Below the pieces are notes generated by a model. It did no database searches. It had not been told where the DNA came from and was given only the letters and a program-made list of their open reading frames with translations. Of a DNA stretch of 24,666 nt, positions 8,065 through 14,568 are shown one piece after another. The DNA lies in assembly GCA_002311745.1 (NCBI GenBank), contig DBZL01000036.1, forward strand, positions 1 through 24,666, in the 5' to 3' direction. Source of the DNA: Phycisphaerales bacterium UBA1161 (GTDB taxonomy: Bacteria; Planctomycetota; Phycisphaerae; Tepidisphaerales; Tepidisphaeraceae). The position numbers and the translations under genes are program-made. Numbering within the stretch: the first letter of the stretch is position 1; each line of letters begins with the position of its first letter.

Positions 8065-9963
8065 TCACCTCACCTCGTACAGATAAATCGATCCGCCCAG
8101 GACGGCGATGGGTTGTTGGCCGTGCAAGAGCAGTTGGTATCGGCGATGCATCTCGGAATTCATGCTCAGGCCCTGCAAGGCGGTGGCGCTGATGGCCAGG
8201 ACGGCCGGGGGATGAATCGAGACGGGCAGGTCATCCGGGGCCAGGCTGGCCGGCAGGTTCTGGTAACGAATCCTGTAATAGCGCGGATCGACGGAGCCGA
8301 AATAGCACAAGAGCAGTCGGCGGTCGGGATGCTGCTGTTGCCAGTCGCGGAGGGCGGGGAGGTCCTGGCCCCAGTCGAGGTTGGACTCGGTGAGGAGTCG
8401 CAGGCCACCGCGGGCGCCACCGGCGGCGACGTTGAAGAAGGGAAGAAAGTCGGGGTAGGCGCAATAGGTTTCGACGGCCAGGCCGAGGATGAAAGCGGCG
8501 ACGGCGGCAGCGGCGGGTTTAGGCCAGCGTGCGGCCGCGGCCGCGGCAATGACGCCTAAAAAGACGAACAGGAACGGATAGACGGGAAGAATGTTGCGCA
8601 GGCCGAGGCTGAATCCGGAGGACATCGCCGTGGCCATGTAAAACGCCGCGGGGACGACGGCGATCCAGCGAAGCCACCAAAGGGAGGAGGCGGAGGCTCG
8701 CGGGACGGGGTTGGGCGGTCGCAAGCCCAAGAGCCAGGCGAGCAGCGCCGCCGCCAGAGCGATGAGCGTGGCCAGGGGGGTTTTGAAGGCCATGGCCAGG
8801 GGAAAGTAATACCACCACCCGGTGAGGCTGAGCTGTCCGCACAGAAATGATCCGCGGTACATGGTGCTGCCATAGGTGAAGAGGAAGCCAACGAGCCAAG
8901 CGTGGGGCAGGAGTTGATGCTCGTTGGTCCAAAGTACGGCGCGGACCAAGGGGTTGGGGCGCCACTGGGCAGCCCACTGCTCGATCTGATCGACGGGGAC
9001 ATCCCAGGAGGGGTGGTGATCGCGAATAGCTTGGTATTTGGCGATGGTTTGCAGGGCATCCTGGAGATCGGAGACGGTGTTGGGAGCGTTTCCCATGCGG
9101 AAACGAAAATCGTAACAGGCCCAGATGAAGGCGTAGGAGAGTGCCAGGGCGAACAGGGCGATGGCGGCGGCGGCGAGGAGGCGGTGGAGGCGCGTGCGCG
9201 CGGTCCATGCCAGGACGGGCCATGGGTCGGGAAGGACGACGCGGCCTAATAGAGCCAGAGCGAGGATGGGAATGCCCAGGACGCCGGAGAGCTTGGTGGT
9301 CATAGCGGCTCCCAGGAGCAAGCCGACGGCGGCGCAGCGGAAGAAGGTGGCGCGGCAGCCGATCAGCCACAGGGCGGCGGTCAGACCAAACAAGGCCAGG
9401 GCGATGGGGACATCGTTTTTGACCAGGGGAGCGTTGGCCAGGAAATTGGGGTCGAGACAAAAGGCGGCGGTGGCAACGACGGCGGCGAGCGGGCCGGCCA
9501 GGCGCCAGGCCCACCAAGCGATCACCGCGGCGAACAATGCCCCCAGCAGGACCATGCGGGCCCGTGCGGCATTCAGGACGGCGTCGGCGTTTGTGCCCGG
9601 GGTCTGATAGAGGGTGTACGTGGCGAAGGGATCGTGCACTTCCAGCTTTTGCACCATGTCGGACCAGCCGGCGCTGCTGTGATCGATCTTCAAGCGGTCG
9701 CGTGACAAGCCGGCAATGGCGCAATACTTCCACAGGACCATGTTCTCCGGATCGCAACGGAAGTCGCCGTCGTACGTTTGAATCCAGGCGGAAACGAGGT
9801 GACAGGGCTCATCGTAGGTGGCGGATTTGTGGAGCCAGGCGTGGACGGCGGTGAAGGAGAAGGCGGTAAGGAGAGCCGCACAGCAGAGCAATGCTAGAGA
9901 CGAAGAGACGGAGAAACGAAGAGACGAAGTGGAGGAGGAAATGGGTGCCGATTTTTCTGTCAC
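8065..9963 (-). CDS. GT-C family membrane glycosyltransferase, copy 5 (first of the array)
   Basis: This is a complete paralogue of 632 aa and the most upstream array member, 43 nt after the ABC permease stop. The first loop has TYDEPCHLVSAW followed by ENMVLWKY, so the PPLW motif is missing as in copy 2. The middle of the protein is close to copy 4. The C-terminus has TESNLDWGQDLPALRDWQ and ends GGSIYLYEVR. The start is a GTG (9961-9963). An in-frame TAG at 9979-9981, inside the right repeat arm, excludes the longer RDEETKRR-type N-terminus present in copies 1-4. I see no strong ribosome-binding site before it, only purine-rich AGAGACGA sequence. The enzyme is predicted to act in the cytoplasmic membrane on a polyprenyl-linked sugar; the acceptor is unknown. 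Confidence 0.85.
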   Translation of the reverse strand: MTEKSAPISSSTSSLRFSVSSSLALLCCAALLTAFSFTAVHAWLHKSATYDEPCHLVSAWIQTYDGDFRCDPENMVLWKYCAIAGLSRDRLKIDHSSAGWSDMVQKLEVHDPFATYTLYQTPGTNADAVLNAARARMVLLGALFAAVIAWWAWRLAGPLAAVVATAAFCLDPNFLANAPLVKNDVPIALALFGLTAALWLIGCRATFFRCAAVGLLLGAAMTTKLSGVLGIPILALALLGRVVLPDPWPVLAWTARTRLHRLLAAAAIALFALALSYAFIWACYDFRFRMGNAPNTVSDLQDALQTIAKYQAIRDHHPSWDVPVDQIEQWAAQWRPNPLVRAVLWTNEHQLLPHAWLVGFLFTYGSTMYRGSFLCGQLSLTGWWYYFPLAMAFKTPLATLIALAAALLAWLLGLRPPNPVPRASASSLWWLRWIAVVPAAFYMATAMSSGFSLGLRNILPVYPFLFVFLGVIAAAAAARWPKPAAAAVAAFILGLAVETYCAYPDFLPFFNVAAGGARGGLRLLTESNLDWGQDLPALRDWQQQHPDRRLLLCYFGSVDPRYYRIRYQNLPASLAPDDLPVSIHPPAVLAISATALQGLSMNSEMHRRYQLLLHGQQPIAVLGGSIYLYEVR

Positions 9964-9996
9964 TTCGTCTCTTTGTCTCTACGTCTCTACGTCTCT
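9896..9996. repeat. Octamer inverted repeat, start of copy 5
   Basis: The left arm is 9896-9931 and the right arm 9961-9996, both 36 nt, with a 29-nt loop. Substitutions in the right arm create a TAG in the frame of copy 5. The arm therefore lies outside the coding region here and fills the spacer between the ABC permease and copy 5. Confidence 0.87.
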
Positions 9997-10006
9997 TCTG
10001 CCAACC

Positions 10007-12754
10007 CTACATTGCGGCGCGGCCGGCCTGCAACAGGTCCAAGGGCTGGGCGCGAGCGACGCCGACGGCGGGGGCGAGGCTGGCGACCAGGGCCACGGCC
10101 AAGACGGCGGCGCATCCGATGATCAGGATCATCCAGGGAATGACCAGGGCGGGGCTGTAGCCCATGACGACGCCGCTGAGGGCGCGGGCGTCGACGGCCA
10201 TTTCCAGACCAGCGCCCACTCCCAGGGCGATGCCGACGAGGCCGAGCATGAGGGCCTCGGCCAGGACGAGTCTGAGCAGTTGGCTGCGGACGACGCCGAC
10301 GCTGCGCAGCACGCCGAATTGCCAGCGCCGGGAGCGCACGGAAGCCATGACGGTGTTGGTGACGCCCAGGGAGGCGACGGCCATGGCGGCAAAGGCGACG
10401 GTGCTGATGAGCAGAAGCAGGCGATAGAAGGCGTTTTCGACGGCGTACTTGATCTGGCGGACATCGCCGGCGCGCAGGCCGCGGTCGCCCAGGGCCTTTT
10501 GGGCGTCTTTGAGCAGTTTCTGTTTGTCGATGCCGCCCTGGAGATTGGCGGCGAAGAGGCGGCTGCCGGTGACGCCAAAGTCCTTCTTGGCGTCGTCGAG
10601 GGAACCGAAGACGCAGGCGGCGGTCTGTTGATCCAGGAGTCGGTCGAGGTCGAAGAGGCTGATGACCAGATCGGCGCCGGGGGACCAGACGATGCCGCAG
10701 ATGGTGTAGGTCTGCCAGCCGTTGACGCTGGTGAACAACTGGAGGGTGTCGCCGACCTTGAGGTGTCTAACCTGCCGGAATTCATCGGTGACGATGATGT
10801 GTCGGCCTATCTGCAATTCGGCGGCGGCGCGGGCGGCGGCGATGGCTTGCTGATCGGCGGGAAGCGGTTGGCCGTTGTCGTCGCGGAATTCCAGTTGCAC
10901 AAGCTTCACGGCCCGCTCGGGCGGGACACCGAAGAAGATGACGGTGCCGCCTCGTCCGACCATGGCGGCGGCGAGGAGGAAGGTTTTGGAGTCGCCGAGG
11001 GGCGTGGCCATGGCCACGGGCAAGAGGCTACCGCGCTGGATGACGGGCAGATCGGCCAGGTCCTTCTGCTGTGCCCAGGGGATGGAGTCGGCGCTGTAGA
11101 TGAAGATGTCGGGGAACTTGTCAGGCAGGCGCCAGCCGCCGATGAGGGAGTGTCCCTGCACCTGCATGGCGATGAGGGTGGCCAGGCCGACCATCAGGGC
11201 GGCGGCGGTGCCGGCGGAGCGCCAGATTCCTCCGCTGAGCTGCTGGCGAAGCAGTTGGGCGGGCAGGCGCAGGACCAGGGCCAGCAGAGGGGAAAGGATT
11301 TTTTCCGCGAACCAGACGACCAGAGGCGCCAAAAGGAAGAACCCGAACATGACACCGCCCAGGCCCAAAGCAAAGTGGCCGAAGAAGCGGATGTTGCGTG
11401 CGGTCTGGTCGGGGTCGGCGACACCGAAGGCGTGCAGGATGCTCTGGAGGGGTCCGAAGAACAGAAGCGGATCGGCGCCGGCCAGGACCAGGCCCCCCAC
11501 GGCCCAGGCGAGCGGGGGGCGGCGGGCGGGCGGGGCGGCGCCCTGGACGCTCATCGCCTCCAGGGGGCTGACGGCGGAGGCGGTCCAGGCGGGCAGGATG
11601 CTGGCGGCCAGAGCGGTCAGGATGGACCCGGCGGCGGCGAAGGCCATGCCGCCGGTACTGTACAGCGCGCCGGCGGCAAACATCTGGCTAAAGCGCCAGT
11701 AGAGCAGATTCATCCAGAGCATCCCGGCCAGGATTCCCAGGACAACGCCGGCGATGGAAAGGATCAGGCCTTCGAGAATAACCAGGCGGAAAATCTGGCT
11801 GCGCAAGGCGCCGACGGCGCGCAGCATGGCCAGGGTGCGCTGGCGCTCGGTGACGCCCATGCTCAGGGCGGAGAAGGTGATGAACATGGCGGTCACCATG
11901 GAGGCGACGCCGCCAAAATAGCTGACCACGTGCACGCCGCGGAGATTTCTGCTCAATTCGCTGGCGGTGTCGCGGCGCATGCGCAGTCGCAGGTTGGCGT
12001 CCATGGAGGCCAGGCGGTCGGTCCAGCGTTTTTGAAACGCGGCGAAGTCGGCGCTGTCCTTGAGGAAGAGGGTGATGCGCGAGACCAGCGGGGGATTGTC
12101 CTGATCGGTGAAGTGCTGCAGCGTCTCGATGGGCAGGTAGATGGTGGGCCAGCGTTCGGCAAAAAGCGTGGGTTTGTGCACGATGCCCAGGACCTTGAGG
12201 TTCAGCTTGTGCAGGCCGGGCAGCTCGAGGTTGTCGCCGATGTTGATGCCCAGCTTGTCCTGGGCGACCTGGTCGATGACGGCGAAATTTCCGCCGGGGG
12301 ACTCGAACCATCGGCCGCTGTTGATTTCCATGGACTCGGTCTTGGAATCCAGGCCGCGGCGGATGCCGATCAGCTCGACGTTGATCTGATCGGCGGGAAG
12401 CCCGCCGGCTTGGACGTGCTGGGCGGAGCGGGATGGACCGACGGCGCCGGGGGCGCGCGGCAAGGCGCGACGCGAGGTCAGGCGCCCGGAGGCCTCGCGG
12501 ACGTCGGGGTCCTGGTTAAGCAGATCGACCAGGCGCTGGGGGACCAGGCCCTGCGACTCGGTGGCGGGATAGATGAAGGCGTCGGCCGTGCCCATGTAGT
12601 GATTCATGAAGCGCAGGGCGGAGGCTTCCATGGATCGGTAGCCGCTGGTCACGGCCACGACCAGACTGACCGACAAGGCAATGGCGCCGACGGTGAGGGC
12701 GGTGCGAACCTTGCGGACCAGAAAATTGGAGATGGCCAGGCGGTACAAAATCAT
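10007..12754 (-). CDS. ABC transporter permease with two FtsX domains (YbbP/MacB-like)
   Basis: This 915-aa membrane protein starts MILYRLAISNFLVRKVRTALTVGAIALSVSLVV, a basic N-terminus and first span typical of the MacB/LolC/YbbP class. A periplasmic MacB-like domain follows (about residues 40-280). The first FtsX domain comes next (about 285-410, with MGVTERQRTLAMLRAVGA), then two middle spans, a second periplasmic domain, and a second FtsX domain (about 790-905, with VRSRRWQFGVLRSVGV). The double FtsX layout is that of YbbP-like subunits. Such transporters use ATP in the cytoplasm to drive a mechanical change in the periplasm, or to extract lipids or lipoproteins. The cargo is not evident. 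It lies 104 nt downstream of its ATPase gene, and that spacer is almost wholly a heptamer hairpin. The ATG at 12754 is the first good start; no strong ribosome-binding site is visible. Confidence 0.9.
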   Translation of the reverse strand: MILYRLAISNFLVRKVRTALTVGAIALSVSLVVAVTSGYRSMEASALRFMNHYMGTADAFIYPATESQGLVPQRLVDLLNQDPDVREASGRLTSRRALPRAPGAVGPSRSAQHVQAGGLPADQINVELIGIRRGLDSKTESMEINSGRWFESPGGNFAVIDQVAQDKLGINIGDNLELPGLHKLNLKVLGIVHKPTLFAERWPTIYLPIETLQHFTDQDNPPLVSRITLFLKDSADFAAFQKRWTDRLASMDANLRLRMRRDTASELSRNLRGVHVVSYFGGVASMVTAMFITFSALSMGVTERQRTLAMLRAVGALRSQIFRLVILEGLILSIAGVVLGILAGMLWMNLLYWRFSQMFAAGALYSTGGMAFAAAGSILTALAASILPAWTASAVSPLEAMSVQGAAPPARRPPLAWAVGGLVLAGADPLLFFGPLQSILHAFGVADPDQTARNIRFFGHFALGLGGVMFGFFLLAPLVVWFAEKILSPLLALVLRLPAQLLRQQLSGGIWRSAGTAAALMVGLATLIAMQVQGHSLIGGWRLPDKFPDIFIYSADSIPWAQQKDLADLPVIQRGSLLPVAMATPLGDSKTFLLAAAMVGRGGTVIFFGVPPERAVKLVQLEFRDDNGQPLPADQQAIAAARAAAELQIGRHIIVTDEFRQVRHLKVGDTLQLFTSVNGWQTYTICGIVWSPGADLVISLFDLDRLLDQQTAACVFGSLDDAKKDFGVTGSRLFAANLQGGIDKQKLLKDAQKALGDRGLRAGDVRQIKYAVENAFYRLLLLISTVAFAAMAVASLGVTNTVMASVRSRRWQFGVLRSVGVVRSQLLRLVLAEALMLGLVGIALGVGAGLEMAVDARALSGVVMGYSPALVIPWMILIIGCAAVLAVALVASLAPAVGVARAQPLDLLQAGRAAM

Positions 12755-12760
12755 GTGGGA

Positions 12761-12851
12761 AGTTGCTGGTTGCTAGTTGCTGGTTGCTAGCTGCGAGCTG
12801 CCGGTTGCGATTCCTTCTTTGCTAGCAACTAGCAACGAGCAACTGGCAACT
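12761..12851. repeat. Heptamer inverted repeat between ABC ATPase and permease
   Basis: The left arm is 12761-12791 and the right arm 12821-12851, 31 nt each, complementary at about 27 positions. Both are made of 7-bp units of the type GTTGCTA or GTTGCTG, and the loop is about 29 nt. The element ends 7 nt after the ATPase stop and 6 nt before the permease start, so it makes up nearly the entire spacer. It could form a stable mRNA stem between the two cistrons. Confidence 0.85.
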
Positions 12852-12858
12852 CCTCTTA

Positions 12859-13596
12859 TCATTTCAACGACTCCTGATATCGCGCCGCCAGGTCTTGGCC
12901 GGTGGCGCCATCGGTGGCAAAGCGCTGGACGAATTGGCCGTCGCGGATGACGACGACCTCCTGGGCATAGACGGCGACGGACGGCTCGTGCGTGACCATG
13001 ACGATCGTCTTGCCGTGGGTGAGGCAAAGATCGCGGAGCAGTTCACAGACAGACTTGCCGCTGACGCTGTCGAGGTTTCCGGTGGGCTCATCGGCCAGAA
13101 CAATGGCCGGGTCGGCGGCCAGGGCGCGGCCGATGGCGACGCGCTGCTGCTCGCCGCCGCTGAGCGCATCGGGACGATGGGTGCGGCGATCGGACAGGCC
13201 CAGGATGTGCAAGAGCTGATCGACCTTGGCCGCCACCGCCCCACCGTCGGAGCTGTCCAGCATCAGGGGCAGGGAGACGTTTTCCTGGGCCGTGAGCGTG
13301 GGAATCAGGTTGAAGGCCTGAAAGACCAGGCCGATGTTTCGGCGGCGAAACAGGGTGAGCTGCTTGTCGGACATGCGGGCCAGATCGGCGCCGTTGATGC
13401 GGATGCTGCCGGCGTTAGGGCGTGCCAGGCCGGCCATCAGGTGCAGCAGGGTGCTCTTGCCCGAGCCGCTGGCGCCCATGACGGCCAGGAACTGGCCCTG
13501 CTGAACCGCCAGACTGATCCCGGCCAAGGCGGTAATGACGCGATCGCCCTGATGAAAGCGTTTGACGACGTTATCGACGACGAGGGGAGCCATCAT
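12859..13596 (-). CDS. ABC transporter ATP-binding protein (LolD/YbbA/MacB type)
   Basis: This is a 245-aa cytoplasmic ATPase that powers the permease next to it. All the nucleotide-binding motifs are present: Walker [10 protein letters not shown] (41-49), Q-loop Q93 (VFQAFNLIP), signature LSGGEQQR (145-152), Walker B IVLADE with E170, the D-loop after PTGNLD, and switch histidine H203 (VTHEP). [21 protein letters not shown] is typical of the LolD/MacB/YbbA branch. The start is one of two adjacent ATGs (13596 or 13593). GGAGG directly precedes them, so 13593 has the more normal spacing. A longer open frame extends upstream but has no family similarity. A perfect 8-bp inverted repeat overlaps the ribosome-binding site. 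The gene is divergent from the phosphoesterase gene and probably heads the minus-strand operon. Confidence 0.93.
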   Translation of the reverse strand: MMAPLVVDNVVKRFHQGDRVITALAGISLAVQQGQFLAVMGASGSGKSTLLHLMAGLARPNAGSIRINGADLARMSDKQLTLFRRRNIGLVFQAFNLIPTLTAQENVSLPLMLDSSDGGAVAAKVDQLLHILGLSDRRTHRPDALSGGEQQRVAIGRALAADPAIVLADEPTGNLDSVSGKSVCELLRDLCLTHGKTIVMVTHEPSVAVYAQEVVVIRDGQFVQRFATDGATGQDLAARYQESLK

Positions 13597-13598
13597 CC

Positions 13599-13621
13599 TC
13601 CTGGAGCGGCATACTCCAGGA
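13599..13621. promoter_or_regulatory. Inverted repeat overlapping the ribosome-binding site of the ABC ATPase
   Basis: TCCTGGAG (13599-13606) and CTCCAGGA (13614-13621) are perfect 8-bp arms with a 7-nt spacer. The near arm overlaps the GGAGG of the ATPase gene by three bases (13599-13601). It could be a repressor operator, or an mRNA stem that hides the ribosome-binding site. Only the symmetry is observed. Confidence 0.4.
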
Positions 13622-13648
13622 CTATAGCCGCGTGAAAAAGGGGCCACA

Positions 13649-13672
13649 AGCCGCGTCGCACGCGACGCGGCT
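13649..13672. repeat. Perfect G+C-rich palindrome in the divergent spacer
   Basis: AGCCGCGTCG (13649-13658) pairs with CGACGCGGCT (13663-13672) around a 4-nt centre. It lies 11 nt before the start of the phosphoesterase gene. A terminator is not expected between divergent genes, so it is more likely a dispersed palindromic element or a regulatory site. There is no T run. Confidence 0.6.
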
Positions 13673-13683
13673 AAAATGACGGC

Positions 13684-14538
13684 GTGCGATTGCTGATCAC
13701 GTCCGATCTGCATTACAACCACCCGGTGTCGCAACCGCTGGCGGAAGAACTGATCGAGCGCATGAACGCCGCCGGGGGCGACGTGCTGCTGGTGATCGGC
13801 GATACGGCCGTGGCAGATGGGGATTGTTGGGAGCAATGCCTCGGCCGATTCCGCTTTGACGGCCCGAAGCTGCTGGTGGCGGGGAATCACGAGCTGTGGA
13901 CGAACGGAAACGACAGCCTCGCGGTGCTGATGAACCAGCTTCCGCGGCGGGCGGCGGCGCTGGGTTGGCGGTGGCTGGCGGATGAGCCGCTGGTGATCGG
14001 GGACGTGGCCCTGGTCGGCAGCGTGGGGTGGTACGACTATTCGTTTGCCCAAAAAGAACTGGGGATTCCACGGCGATTCTATGAGAACAAGATTTCACCG
14101 GGCGTGGCCCAGCGGCTGGAAAAGTTCGCGCACCTTCTGGGCGAGGACGTGGGGGAACGGGCCAGGCGGCTGTATGCCCGGTGGAACGACGGCGTGCACG
14201 TGAAACTGGGCATGAGCGACGAGAAGTTTCTGGCGGCGCTGCTGGGGCGGCTGGAGGAACAATTGGCGGGGCTGGCGCGGGTGCCGAACGTGATCGCGGC
14301 GGTGCATTGCCTGCCGTTCGCCCAGCTCCTGCCGCCGTCGCACAACGCACAGTGGGATTTTGCCAAGGCCTACCTGGGCAGCGAAAAAATCGGGCAGCTC
14401 TTGCTCAAGTATCCCAACGTGAAGCGCGTGTATTGCGGGCACAGCCATTTCCCGGCGCGGGCGCGGGTGGGACACCTCACCGCGGTCAGCACCGGCTGCG
14501 GTTACAGACACAAGCGATTCTTGCAGGTCGAAATTTGA
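13684..14538 (+). CDS. Calcineurin-like metallophosphoesterase
   Basis: This 284-aa protein has the full metallophosphoesterase signature. D8 and H10 are in SDLH, D40 in GDT, N68 and H69 in GNHE, H208 in VHCLPF, and H253/H255 in GHSH. These residues bind two metal ions, and enzymes of this fold cleave phosphomonoesters or phosphodiesters; the substrate here is unknown. No signal peptide is visible, so it is probably cytoplasmic. The start is GTG 13684. An ATG slightly upstream is out of frame, and the sequence MRLLITSDLH fits the usual N-terminus of the fold. It is followed after 30 nt by the TPR membrane protein gene on the same strand. Confidence 0.9.
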   Translation: MRLLITSDLHYNHPVSQPLAEELIERMNAAGGDVLLVIGDTAVADGDCWEQCLGRFRFDGPKLLVAGNHELWTNGNDSLAVLMNQLPRRAAALGWRWLADEPLVIGDVALVGSVGWYDYSFAQKELGIPRRFYENKISPGVAQRLEKFAHLLGEDVGERARRLYARWNDGVHVKLGMSDEKFLAALLGRLEEQLAGLARVPNVIAAVHCLPFAQLLPPSHNAQWDFAKAYLGSEKIGQLLLKYPNVKRVYCGHSHFPARARVGHLTAVSTGCGYRHKRFLQVEI

Positions 14539-14568
14539 GAGCCGCAGCACGATAATGGCCGGCCGACA

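Noticed and set aside
299..9996. Regularly spaced repeats as a CRISPR array
   Set aside because: The repeats lie about 1.9 kb apart at gene starts, are internally periodic inverted repeats, and are separated by complete genes. No cas gene is present.
299..9996. Octamer hairpins as intrinsic terminators
   Set aside because: They lie at or after start codons, in part inside coding sequence, and no T run follows the stem in the direction of transcription.
9818..12790. A 990-codon open frame on the plus strand opposite the ABC permease
   Set aside because: It is G/A/Q/D-rich with no domain or membrane pattern, while the minus strand carries a clear FtsX-type permease. Long antisense frames are expected in G+C-rich DNA.
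12859..14052. A longer 397-codon form of the ABC ATPase
   Set aside because: The extra N-terminal part overlaps the divergent phosphoesterase gene and has no family similarity. GGAGG directly precedes the ATG pair at 13596/13593.
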